This document shows positions 21,891 to 32,311 of a stretch of 64,000 bases of DNA, piece by piece. The notes beneath the pieces were generated by a model. That model saw only the letters and a program-made list of their open reading frames with translations, did not search any database and was not told the DNA's origin. Each line of letters begins with the position of its first letter. The stretch's first letter is position 1. Origin of the DNA: Isoetes taiwanensis (Eukaryota; Streptophyta; Lycopodiopsida; Isoetales; Isoetaceae); NCBI GenBank assembly GCA_021234155.1, contig JAJEKV010000063.1, positions 1,208,947 through 1,272,946 on the forward strand, read 5' to 3'. The translations under genes and the position numbers were made by a program.

Positions 21891-22344
21891 CAGGCCTTCA
21901 GTCTGTTTCGTTGTGTAATTTGGTCATCTATGGAGCATAGAAATATACAGGAATTTTTGAAAGTAGTGCCTGAGCTAAATAGAGATTGGGCGTCCATCTG
22001 GGATCAAAGCAAATGCGCTTCATTCACAAACCCTAAAGAACCGACAGGTAAAAAGATATTTGTGAAATACTTGCGCAACATGATGGATGCCCTAGGTGTT
22101 GAGGAAAAGGAAGGCATGAGCATGGTTGATGATGACGCCCTAAAGTGTTGCTTCAATCAGTCACAGTCATTAAATCCGCCATCCTATCATCCTGATATGT
22201 TTGGCCAAGATGACTTCCTGCTTCATTTTGTCAGTGTCTTGCAAGAAATAGCTTCAGGAAAAACGGTCGAAGAGATACAAGCACTATACCCGCTACTTGA
22301 TCGGACAGGGGAAATTGACAGGACCTTGAGAAAATCGTTCTAGA

Positions 22345-22620
22345 AAGGGAACTCTTTTGATATATATGTATACTGAAAATACACTTTCCATAAAAGTTTT
22401 GAATATAAAATATACTTTACACCAAAGCTTTTGAATATATATTGTGTTCTTGTAGCAGCATTATTGGTTCTGTGTACGTATTGTATTATTATATTATGTG
22501 TATGGTTTGCTATACTTGCAATAATTTGTATGTATATATAGTCAATAATTTAGGTGTATATAAATAGATATGCATGAAATTGCCAAACCATCGGCTTCGG
22601 CCTCCGCCTACTTCTTGTTA
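22345..22620. other. AT-rich spacer
   Basis: Downstream of the phosphatase-like exon; TATATGTATA-type words, probably the 3' untranslated region. Nothing else seen. Confidence 0.35.
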
Positions 22621-22622
22621 TT

Positions 22623-22844
22623 ATGGCATATTCTATTACCTGCAAGATGAACCATGAGGACCTCTGCAGGTGCCGCCAGCTAGAAATAGAACTTGAGGAC
22701 TGGCTGACTGTCGTTGCTATGAATCCCATCCACTTCTATCATGATTCCTTTGATGTTGTAATCTATCTTCTATGGAATCCAGAGCATGGTTTGTTCATGA
22801 TCGAGAGGATCTCAGGAGCGCCTGTCGACGATGAATCGGAATAG
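22623..22844 (+). CDS. Hypothetical small protein, 73 aa
   Basis: ATG-started frame with the segments CRCRQLEIELEDWLTVVAM and DVVIYLLWNPEHGLFMIERI. No family recognised. It lies between the phosphatase-like exon and the last palindrome of the array (22890), so it shares the flanking pattern of the frame at 15493. Confidence 0.4.
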   Translation: MAYSITCKMNHEDLCRCRQLEIELEDWLTVVAMNPIHFYHDSFDVVIYLLWNPEHGLFMIERISGAPVDDESE

Positions 22845-23010
22845 TTTTTGAAGTTTATGTTCTATTATAATGCTATATTTATGCCAATAAAATTGCGCCA
22901 CGCGCGATTTGAACCTCGAAAAATCTCTGTTTTGTAGCAACTTGCTTGCCGTTATTTATTCGTAAAGCACTAAAATTTCAATCTATAGATTTCGTTGTCG
23001 TCCGTGATGC

Positions 23011-23558
23011 ATTAGGGATTTTTTGAGATCATAAAAGGGCCTTCTAAGAACTGCTGACTAAGCTATATGAACTACCAATCAGAAAACAGAACTGGTAATC
23101 CAGTCAGCAAAACAGTTATAACTAACTCACTGGATCACATTTTCTAGCATAACTGTTGATAGAAAAGTCCAAATGAGCTTTTGTTTGGTGCAATAGATAG
23201 ATCTCATTGAGATCTTTCCAACCTTGGGTGGTTTGCATATCTTTTAGCCCCGTAGGATAGTAAAAAATGGTAAAAACAATATTTTTTGGAATTTTGACAA
23301 TCATAAGTGGTTAAAATATGTGCAAACCACCTAAGGTTGGAAATATCTCAACGAGATCTATCTATTGCACTAAACGAGAGCTCATTTGGACTTTTCTATC
23401 AATAGTTATGCTAGAAAATGTGATCCAGTGAGTTAGTTATAACAGTTTTGCTGACTGGACCCGTCAGGCTCTGATTTCTGATTGGTAGTTCATTTATCTT
23501 CATTTGGCTTAGTTGGCATGTTTTGAAGGCCCTTTTTTAATCTCAAAAAAACCCTAAT
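23011..23558. mobile_element. Foldback element (arms about 230-240 bp)
   Basis: The left arm 23011 to about 23239, starting ATTAGGGATTTTTTGAGAT, is complementary to about 23317-23558, ending in AACCCTAAT, with a loop of about 80 bp. Identity between arms is about 85-90% by eye. There is no coding content. It looks like a MITE or foldback of unknown superfamily; no target duplication could be assigned. Confidence 0.75.
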
Positions 23559-23760
23559 GGTACGAAATAATAAGCAATTTCCCACTTTTTATATTGCCAA
23601 CATTCTGTCATAATATGGGTGATTTGCATCGAATATTTGAATGCCCTTCCATTTCAACACAAAATGCATCTTCCTAGCCCGAAAATGAACTCAGTGCAAA
23701 AGTGTGGTTAATTTAATATAATGGTCAATAAAAGGCTTATACGACGCGATTTTGGAATAG

Positions 23761-23790
23761 ACATAATCCCAATTTAATTGAATGATGGTT
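23761..23790 (-). repeat. 30-bp repeat, inverted copy of 10139-10168
   Basis: See the entry at 10139; the reverse complement matches exactly by eye. It adjoins the left end of the outer MITE at 23793. Confidence 0.6.
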
Positions 23791-24361
23791 TGATAGCAAC
23801 TTAAGTTGCATTCTGTGGGCAGAAAGAATTTCAAAATCAGGGGTAAAAGCATGAGAATCACGGGTAAAAACATCGGAATTAGAGGTAGAAGGGCTGAACG
23901 TCAGGTAAATCAGCCAGCATGTGATGTAAATCAGCCAGAATGTGATGTAAATCCGTCGCTTTGAGCCGCCATTGTTGATCCGTAGCTTTTGCGCCGTCGC
24001 TGTCGAGCTGGGTAGGAATTCAGGAAGAGAAAATATGCCACATGGCGTTGTATGATTGGCGGATAGGGCAGAATGCAACCTAAGGGTGAAATCACACTAT
24101 AGCCCACCCACGGTTGAGTTTTTTATGTCTTGGACGGGGATGAAGATGCCCAAGATAGCGGTATCATGCTTGCACCCAAAAATGACATGCCACGTTAAAA
24201 ATTTATATATATGAAAACAACCGAAAGGCTTGAAGAACCCTAAAATCGAAGAACCCTAAATCGACAATTCCACTAACCGCAACTCTGATTCTGTTCTAGA
24301 ATTGCCCAAATTCTTGAAAATCACTATGGATTAGCTTTCTACCGATTTTGGGCTGCGTTAG

Positions 24362-25090
24362 TATTATAATTTGTGCCCGGGATTTGAACCCAGAGAAAAT
24401 CCACTACACAGTCCTATCTCCTACCAATTGACTTTACCAATCTGATACCAATGCAAAATTCACCAGCAGATCCAAGTCTGCCATCTTTACACACAGCAAT
24501 GGCTACCTTCAGTGGGAATCTCAAACAATCAACAATCGGCTGGCTTTATAGCAGAACCAGCAACCTTCTTATCAGGATAACAAAAGCAATCAGAGGGCCA
24601 TATTTTTATGAGCGATTCGCTGCATCTGGAGCAATCCAGGTAAAAAAACCAGAGCGCAAAAGTACGGGCTAGAAAAGCCTAGGCAACAAAAATGTTCATA
24701 AAAGAACCTTCAGCAGGCAGTTTTCGGCATCCCCTGAAGACCCATGAAGAATCTGACCAAATCCGACCTGTTTACAACTGATTTCGGCTGATTCCAGACT
24801 ACAAACAGTAATCATCTATTCGATTGTGTATCTCTCCCACTAATGCCTCAGCAATATGAATCGGCTCCTTTCCACGATTCTATTGCTTCAATCTGCCAAA
24901 ACAACCAACGACCCACTCCAGTTTGCTATATCACATCTCTGCATCCGACCTCTGTTTTTTATTCCTTCCCTCCACCGACTTACTCTGTTTTTTCTTTTTC
25001 ATTTTTTTCCTTTTGCCACGTCATCTAACTTCAACCATAAAAACTAACATTTTCTAGATACAACTGAATGTTGGATGCCGATTTCCATCA
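24362..25090 (-). repeat. Copia 3' LTR
   Basis: 729 bp, matching 28431-29159. Its left end reads TATTATAA where the other LTR has the expected TGTTATAA, so the terminal G has changed. Confidence 0.93.
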
Positions 25091-25136
25091 CTCCCCCTCA
25101 GCCAGCATTCATCTTCCTGCAATGCCAATGTCTTTC

Positions 25137-28100
25137 CTAAACTGTACATGTAGCTTCATTCAATGCTTTTGTTAGAATATCTGCTTGTTGTTTACCTGTA
25201 CGTATATATTGCAAATCAATTTCACCTCGGGCAACTATTTCTCTGATGTAATGATAATGAAGATCAATATGCTTCGTCCTTGAGTGTAAGACAGGATTTT
25301 TGGCAATGGCAATACAACTCCTATTATCACAATATAGTTTCGTTGGGCATGCTTGTTTTTCTCCTAATTCACTTAATAATCGCCTCAGCCAAACGATTTC
25401 TCTGCTTGCCAGAGAGGCAGATACATATTCAGACTCTGCGCTAGACATTGCAACACAGTTCTGTTTCTTGCTACACCATGAGATAACTGTTCCGTTGATC
25501 TTACACAGATACCCTGTTGTGGATTTGCGTTCGTCTAAGTCTCCAGCCCAATCTGCATCTGTATAGCCAGTTAATTCTGCATAATCGACGATCTCAGGAT
25601 TTTTGTCATGACTTTTAGTATAACAGATTCCAAGCTGCAATGTACCCTTCAGATATCTAAGAACACGTTTAGCTGCAATCCAATGTTCCCAGCCTGGATT
25701 ATTCAAATATCTACTCAACAAATTTACTACATAATGCAATATCTGGTCTAGTGGCATTTGCCACATATAGCAAACTCCCGATAAGTTCTCTGTATGGTAT
25801 TCTTTGCATTTTTTTGCTGTCTTCTACAGTCACAGGAGACATATCTCCACATATTCTCTTATTAACCACCAAAGGAGTTGGTACTGGCTTACATTCTGTC
25901 ATAAAGAAATCATCAAGTATCTTTCTAATGCCCTGTACCTGTGTTAAAATCAACACCCCAGCTTGTCTATCTCTATAAACTTCCATGCCCAAAAGTTTCC
26001 TCAAGCCACCAAGATCACTCATTTGAAATCTATTTTTCAAAATATCTTTGCAATCATTTAAAATACTTTGATCACTTGCGCTTATAACACAATCATCAAC
26101 ATATAAAGCTGTAATGCAGAATTTATCATTCACTTTCTTTCTGTACAAATTACCCTCACTTTCTAATTTCTCGAATCCTTGAGATAATAGGAACCCATTT
26201 ATGCATACATACCATTGTCTAGCCGCCTGCTTAAGCCCATATACTGCCTTTTTTAGTTTGCAGACTTTGTCACCTTGCACCTCAAAGCCAACCGGCTGCT
26301 CCATATAGATCTCTTCATCCAAAACTCCATTCAGGAATGCAGTCTTTACATCCATATGATCAAGTTCCAAATCATGCTCCACTGCTAAAGCAATTAAAGC
26401 TCGCAAACTTGTTAGTTTGACAATAGGAGAAAATGTATCATGATAATCTTTACCATACTTTTGTGTAAAACCACGAGCCACAAGTCTTGCTTTGTACCTT
26501 TCAATTTTCCCGTCCGGTCCTTTTTTTATTTTGAAAATCCACTTACACCCGACCACATTTTTCTCTTTTGGTCGAGGTGCAAGATCATAGGTACCTGTAT
26601 GTCTGAATGACTCGAGCTCTTCACACATAGCCTTTCTCCACTTATCTGCATCTAATGAATTGACAGCTTCGTCATACGTTTTAGGCTCCATGACATTTGA
26701 CACAGAAGGTGGCCGTTGCTCCCGTGTGCTGTCTCCTAATTCATACTCTTTGAATCTTGATGGTGGTCTTCGCTCCCGAGTACTTCTACCATGCTCATTT
26801 CTTCCATATAATGATGTATCAAAAGATACTTCCTGCTTCAATCTTTCTGCATCACTTCTATGCAAACGAGTTTCTTCCACGGACGGCTCTTCTACATTTG
26901 CAGGTTCTAGTTCTTTAGTTTGCTCTTCCAAGCTTATCTCCATACTCCGATCTTCTAGTTCTGCTACTCCACCTTCCGGTTGCTCCTCTATATCATCATC
27001 TTCTACCTCTTGAGCCTGTACAACTTCTGCTTGATGTTCTTCCTTTTCTATGTCATCGGCATCATCATCAAACCAACCTGTTGGAGCCCAAGGTTGACTT
27101 TCTTCCCTTTTTTGTGTCAAACTTTGTGTCACAACTCTATCTCTATAAAACTTAGTTTCATCAAACACTACGTCTCGACTTACATAGATTTTCCTAGTTT
27201 TGGGATCATACAATCTATATCCCTGCTCCTCATAACCAACTAGATAAGTCTCTATGCTTCGATCGTCTAACTTGGACCGCAATTCCTCGGGCACATGCAT
27301 ATATGCTAAACAACCATATGCTCGCAATCTTTCCACAGACTCTTTTTGTCCAGACCACACCTCCTCAGGAATTCTCCCTTCAATACCAGATGATGGTAAC
27401 TTGTTCTGGATGTAGCATGCAGCCTGTACTGCTTCTGCCCATAAATAGTTGGGTAACCCTGCATGTTTTAGCATAGATCTTACTGCATCCATAAGAGTTC
27501 TGTTCTTTCTCTCAGCAATACCGTTCTGTTGTGGGGTATGTCTACAAGTAAATTGACGTCGGATCCCCTTCTCACGACAAAACTGCATGAATGCCCCAGA
27601 CATATATTCTCCCCCTGAATCTGAGCGCAAGCGTTTCAACTTCCTAGACGTCTCTCGTTCAGCTTCTGCTAGATACAACTGGAATGCCTGGAATGTTTGA
27701 TCCTTTAATTTCAGAAAATAACACTTTGCCCTCCGAGAAAAATCATCTATAAACGTCATAAAGTATGTTTTGCCACTCATACTTTGCACACGCATTGGAC
27801 CACTCAAGTCACTATGCACCAAGTTCAAAATTCCTAGCGTTTTAGCAACGCGAGACCGGAAAGTGTTTCTAGTCTGCTTCCCAAGCATACACCCATGGCA
27901 TATTCTATGTTCACTTGCATCTATGTTGGTAGGCAAGCCCTCTATCAATTCATGTTTGCTCATAATTTTTATAGTTCCGTCACTTACATGAGCACACCTC
28001 AGATGCCACAATTTCAGAGAGCTAATACTTCCAATACAAGGAAAAGCATCCAAGCAATATAGTTTACCCCTTCTCCTAGCATATATATTTCTACCATTAC

Positions 28101-28290
28101 CCACCATTTCACAACGAGATGCATCAAAATTTACTTTGTACCCTGCATCTACCAAGTCTGCTACCGAAATTAAATTGAACAACATACCAGGGGTATACAG
28201 CACGTTTTCCAAACTCACTTTTTCTTCACCATTGTGAAAGAACTCCAACTTTCTGCAACCTTTAACTTCGTGTAAATTAACATTTCTCAT
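25137..28290 (-). pseudogene. Copia pol: integrase, reverse transcriptase, RNase H
   Basis: One long frame (28290-25711) then a second (25766-25137). In order: GAG-pre-integrase with HLRCAHVSDG and CHGCMLGKQ; integrase core with D in HSDLSGP, D in FIDDFSR and E in PQQNGIAERKN; RT with CKWIFKIK, MDVKTAFLNG and LYVDDCVI (the VDD catalytic box); RNase H with TDADWAGD, SAESEYV and TKHIDLHYHYIRE. Breaks: a frame change at a run of eight A just upstream (28321-28328), where the protease-like IDSGA frame meets pol, and a single-base frame change at about 25740-25755 between RT and RNase H. Otherwise well preserved, in line with the similar LTRs. Confidence 0.93.
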
Positions 28291-28430
28291 TTGTACGCAA
28301 GGAGTCTCAGATTCCTTTAATTTTTTTTATCAACTTCTCTCCTTTCTGCCCCAGAATCAATAGTTAAAGAAACTGCTTCTGAATCCCTTTCCATGGCCAC
28401 AAATTGTAACAAACTTCGCTCTGATACCAC

Positions 28431-29159
28431 TGTTATAATTTGTGCCCGGGATTTGAACCCAGAGAAAATCCACTACAAAGTCCTACCTCCTACCAGTTGA
28501 CTTTACCAATCTGATACCAATGCAAAATTCACCACCAGATCCAAGTCTGCCGTCTTTACACACAGCAACGGCTACCTTCAGTGGGAATCTCAAACAATCA
28601 ACAATCGGCTGGCTTTATAGCAGAACCAGCAACCTTCTTATCAGGATAACAAAAGCAATCAGAGGGCCATATTTTTATGAGCGATTCGCTGCATCTGGAG
28701 CAATCCAGGTAAAGAAACCAGAGCGCAAAAGTCCGGGCTAGAAAAGCATGGGCAACAAAAATGTTCATAAAAGAACCTTCAGCAGGCAGTTTTCGGCATC
28801 CCCTGAAGGCCCATGAAGAATCCGACCAAATCCGACCTGTTTACAACTGATTTCGGCTGATTCCAGATTACAAACAGTAATCATCTATTCGATTGTGTAT
28901 CTCTCCCACTAATGCCTCAGCAATATGAATCGGCTCCTTTCCACGATTCTATTGCTTCAATCTGCCAAAACAACCAACGACCCACTCCGGTTTGCTATAT
29001 CACATCTCTGCATCCGACCTCTGTTTTTTATTCCTTCCCTCCACCGACTTACTCTGTTTTTTCTTTTTCATTTTTTTCCTTTTGCCACGTCATCTAACTT
29101 CAACCATAAAAACTAACATTTTTTGGATACAACTGAATGTTGGATGCCGATTTCCATCA
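28431..29159 (-). repeat. Copia 5' LTR
   Basis: 729 bp, TG...CA ends. As in the other LTR, its last 90 bases (28431-28520 on the plus strand) contain a tRNA-like segment with a T-arm (GGTTCAAATCC on the minus strand) and a D-arm-like stretch (TTGGTAGGAGATAGG). Confidence 0.93.
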
Positions 29160-29624
29160 GTTAGCTCGAATTTTAGGTTCTGATAGTTCGGATTTTTACT
29201 GTCCATGCATCTTTACGAGTGTTTTTCACAAATCCAGCTTCATTCTGCGCGAATCTACTGATGAATCGTTCTAAACCGAGCACCCATTGAAGCAAATCTT
29301 TTTTGTTCGATATTTTTCTGCAACGTGGCTGCTCAGGAAATATTGCATCCCGGGCACCCTGAGTGTGATAGGGGGGCGCCCAGGAATCCGAAACGCATCA
29401 ATTTTATTGGTGGATGATAATTTCATATCGTGGGCGGCCGCGTGTGATTTCACCCTAAGTTGCTATTACCGTAGCCGTTTTTACTTGTCATGGCGATGTC
29501 TAATTTGGGGACCTTTCGGCGTATTAAGTTATCAACAATATCCCTTGTGAATCTAAAACTCGCATTGGATTGTGCCACGTAACCATGGTCACAATTTTAT
29601 CCCAAGAATCCCTAGGTTTCAGCT

Positions 29625-31313
29625 ATGGCGTTTGTTTCCGGCCTGATCTCGTACCATGGCCTCTTCTTCCCCACTTCGTCTTTTTCGCGAATCAGCGCTG
29701 TGGCAAAGGTACCAGCTTCCGTGAATCCTTCTCGTGAATTTGGGCCATTTGAAGAAGGTCCCCTGAAGCAGCCGCGCTATTCCGGAGATAATCCTACTTC
29801 TAAACTCGTCAACATTCTCATTTCGATCAAACCTTTGTTTGGGTTAATGAAATTGGGAGCCCGGAAAGTTATAATTGGGTATGGACAAGCAATGCCTTAG
29901 CTTAATCTATTCATTTCCATGTGCATTGCTCCTTAGTCTTTTTTCTTGGATGTAATTAGAACAGCAGAAAAGAAGGGAATTATGTGGAGACAAATGTCCA
30001 AAGAGCTTCTTGCAGCCGATGTATATTCTGAGAAAGAGATGTTGGAGGATAAGTCAGTGGTTTACCCAGATTGTGAGTACTATCTTATAAGGATTCAGAT
30101 GTAATAGAAAACTGAAGATAAAGTCATGATACAACATATGCAGATTATTTGAAGGAGTTCCATGCATATGAGAATGGAAACCTTTCATGGCAGGTGAATT
30201 TTAATTGCTGAACTTGCTAGAAGTTTATTCTTGTATGTGCTATGACAACATCATATCAAATTTCAGGGGTAGCAGGCTGCATCCGAGGCAGAGTGTGCAA
30301 CAATGTCTATGATCTCAAGGGCAATACCTACTGTAGAGACATTCGATGAAGCTGTCGCAGTGCTCCGTGGAAATTGGCTTCACACTATTCAGGATCATCA
30401 TTTGAAATACTCTGATCTGGGGTTCAATCAAATAATTGATATAGGTTGCTCTGTAGGCGCAAGCACAGTAGCTCTTGCTGATCATTTTCCTACTGCACAA
30501 GTAGCGGTCAGTCTTGTTTCTTATGATCATCAGAGTTGCTAAATTCTACTACTTTTCCTCTTGGTCTAATTTCTTTCTTTCAGGGGCTGGATTTGTCCCC
30601 TTATTTTCTTGCAGTTGCCCAATATAAGGAAAAGCAAAGAGCAAAAAGTGGAGTTTTAAGAAGAAAATGCATACAATGGATACATGCTAATGGTGAAACT
30701 AGTAACCTACCTTCATGCAGCTTTGATATAGTTTCACTTGCGTTTGTGGTGAGTCACTGCATATTTTGGGATATGAAGAGATTGCTTAGCCATTAATCAT
30801 GTTTAAAGGCATTATACATATACTGAAAAAAAGGGGCTATGCTTTAGATTCATGAGTGTCCTAGTTATGCAACAAGAGGACTTCTAAAGGAGGCCTACAG
30901 GATTTTAAAACCTGGAGGAACAATTGCGATTACAGATAATTCCGTAAGTGTTGGAGTTTTTCGTTAGCACTTTGTTTCAAGAAAAAGTCCTTATTTTGGT
31001 GCTCTTTCTTTTGTCATTCCAGCCAAAGTCTAAGATTATACAGGTAACAAATAAGTGCCTATTACTTTTGAGTTTTTGATACTCCAAATGTGTTTATTCA
31101 TCCTTATGTTTTTCTTCTGTATGTTTTGGGGATATGCAGAACCTGCCACCGGTGCTATTTACGTTGCAGAAATCCACAGAACCATGGATGGATGAATATT
31201 ATTCGCTTGATCTACTTGAAATTATGCAAGATACTGGTTTCATTTACGTCAATTCCATCTTGACAGACCCACGGCACCATACAACAACTGGAACTGTGCC
31301 TCTCTCAAAATGA
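29625..31313 (+). CDS. Plant class I SAM-dependent methyltransferase (plastid type)
   Basis: Eight exons with GT-AG introns: 29625-29878, 29960-30072, 30145-30193, 30276-30506, 30584-30748, 30848-30943, 31023-31043 (a 21-nt microexon, PKSKIIQ) and 31140-31313. The protein (about 368 aa) belongs to the UbiE-like methyltransferases of plants: a Ser-rich N-terminus like a plastid transit peptide, an upstream domain with DYYLKEFHAYE, the SAM-binding glycine loop IDIGCSVGAST at about 192-202, GLDLSPYFL, then LAFVIHECP, LKPGGTIAITDNS and a C-terminal STEPWMDEYYS. The substrate is unknown. Exon 3 is one base short (near GAATGGAACC at 30171-30182), which shifts the frame before FHG, where other family members read NLSW. 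All other junctions fit. Either a fresh mutation or a base-call error. Confidence 0.88.
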
Positions 31314-32280
31314 ATAATGGCCCTTTTTTGGGAGAAATCTGTTTGCAGTGGTCATGTGCATGTAGATTATTTATTAGGTAGTGGGCTACACAACAACAGT
31401 TTAGCGCAACAGGGTTTTGTTTAAGCTTCACCATTCCTTTTGGTTGGACTTAGAAACCAGATTCAATTTGAGAGGCACGGTCCACAAATCACGACATGCC
31501 ATGTGTCACATTCTTTCCACGAATGATTAGCTCTTTTCAAGTGGCAGACGGAACAGAGGTTTCTTGATTCAAACCAGCATTTTAGAGATTTTACTTGCAG
31601 TTTTCAGCGATTTCAACCTACATTCCAGCCTTTTTACCCAGCAAAATTGGTTGATACTGGCTTTTCACTTTTCAAAAATCACCTCCTGTTGCAAATTTGG
31701 AGGTATCAGCGCAAGCCACCCGGGGTATGCGCAGTGCCAACGCGCGAGCCACCCTGGAATTTGCAGCAGGAGGTGATTCCTGTATACAAAACAAATGCGG
31801 ACCAACAGACAATTCATCCGGCATTCCCCCAAACACAAATGGATGGTCTGTAATGAAGTCCGCCCACCTTTGCAACAAAATCGAAGATCTCAAACCCACA
31901 AATTTGCAGAGACTACTATGCACGGCCACATGACCATCCCCTTTTTTCAAATTAATTTTAGGGGTGGAGGCCTCCCACTTTAATACAGAGGTGCGTTTTG
32001 GGTACCCTTTCTTTTCGCCCCCCTCCTTAACTATTTAGTACCCTACCCTTTCTTTTGGCCCCCCTCCTTAACAATTTAGTTAACATTTTGGGAGCCCCTC
32101 TCTCAGTGTGTGCCGAGTTCCTAGGAACACTAGCATCCTCCTCCCATATGGGGAAACGTATATGGAGGGCAGTATTAGAAGCTCACATGTGGCCATGCTT
32201 ACTATGGCCTCTAATTGAATGAGGAGCGTATATCACGGTTTCTCAAGATGCAACAACATGATGTGCACTTATTAGAACAA
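31314..32280. other. 3' flank of the methyltransferase; small repeats
   Basis: Contains an inverted repeat (31677-31698 with 31757-31778: CACCTCCTGTTGCAAATTT and complement) and a direct repeat of about 38 bp at 32007-32083 (ACCCTTTCTTTT then GCCCCCCTCCTTAAC). No gene recognised. Confidence 0.5.
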
Positions 32281-32311
32281 GGGTCCATTCTGACTTGCCA
32301 TTAAGTTAAAC
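32281..32311 (+). repeat. Harbinger-like terminal repeat, relic
   Basis: GGGTCCATTCTGACTTGCC followed by ATTAAGTTAA resembles the left end of the element at 3509 (same start, same ATTAAGTTAA after it) with substitutions. With the transposase fragment at 33275-33500 it marks a second, eroded Harbinger copy. The right end was not found. Confidence 0.5.

Larger units (their letters stand above)
16949..22343 (+). pseudogene. Damaged multidomain gene: DGQH/ParB-like, methylase-like and FCP1/NIF-phosphatase-like parts
   Basis: Four exons join in frame: 16949-17075, 17933-19046, 19547-21517, 21720-22343 (all GT-AG). The N-terminus is a G/R-rich tail (RGSGSRGRGAGRGGR). Exon 2 ends with a region like ParB/DGQHR domains: about 60 residues then FMIIDG, a TAG, HSIEAQ, where the TAG at 18865 stands where Q is usual. 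Exon 3 has a region like a beta-class DNA methylase (EAFCPLGTT, then G..R...L..KC..V..D) but without a DPPW motif. An acidic linker follows. Exon 4 starts with KVLIFDLNGVLC and FRCVIWSS, like SCP/FCP1 phosphatases. Lesions: TAG at 18865, an A10 run at 19713-19722 that shifts the frame, a frame change at 21186, and a 29-bp tandem duplication at 21833-21890. Domain calls are inference from motif shape. Confidence 0.55.
15198..22910. repeat. Array of 23 dispersed GC-rich odd palindromes
   Basis: Consensus: arm AAATCGCGCC, one W, then the reverse complement of the arm (21 bp). Copies with few mismatches start at 15198, 15253, 15308, 15357 (short), 15869, 15932, 17501, 17622, 17685, 17726, 17794, 17842, 19084, 19118, 19196, 19230, 19309 (2-nt deletion), 19341, 19419, 19453, 21580, 21654 and 22890. 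I saw none in the rest of the window. All are outside the exons I infer: upstream and downstream of the small frames at 15493 and 22623 and in all three introns of the gene at 16949-22343. Many are changed symmetrically on both arms. Confidence 0.85.
24362..29159 (-). mobile_element. Ty1/Copia LTR retrotransposon without gag
   Basis: Two 729-bp LTRs (24362-25090 and 28431-29159) flank a minus-strand pol region. GTTAG target duplications sit at 24357-24361 and 29160-29164. The primer site (minus strand TGGTATCAGAGC, complementary to initiator tRNA-Met) abuts the 5' LTR at about 28418-28429, and a purine tract GCTGAGGGGGAG abuts the 3' LTR at 25091. Only about 130 bp separate the primer site from pol, so gag is absent; a short frame goes straight to the protease triplet in IDSGA. 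The LTRs differ at roughly 17 positions by eye (about 2%). Confidence 0.95.
24084..29455. mobile_element. Inner MITE with 14-bp TIRs, itself split by a Copia element
   Basis: TIRs GGGTGAAATCACAC at 24084-24097 and the exact complement at 29442-29455, flanked by TAA (24081-24083 and 29456-29458). Without the Copia insertion it is about 570 bp. The three-base TWA target duplication and GGG start fit Tourist/PIF-type MITEs. No coding content. Confidence 0.75.
23793..29466. mobile_element. Outer MITE (about 300 bp before later insertions)
   Basis: The left terminus GATAGCAACTTAAGTTGC continues as ATTCTG (23793-23816). Its reverse complement is found at 24068-24083, broken by another insertion, and continued at 29459-29466 (GTTGCTAT). 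Without the insertion the two termini form an inverted repeat of about 24 bp. A TTAA-like centre suggests a TTA/TAA-type target, as in Harbinger or Tourist MITEs. There is no coding content. Confidence 0.5.

Noticed and set aside
15198-22910. CRISPR array or bacterial insertion
   Set aside because: The repeats are palindromic and irregularly spaced, there are no cas genes, and the neighbouring gene has spliceosomal introns.
15198-22910. E2F-binding sites (TTTSSCGC type) as explanation of the GC-rich palindromes
   Set aside because: The flanking triplet is in the wrong order (GCGCGATTT rather than GCGCGAAA), and the copies lie in introns as well as flanks.
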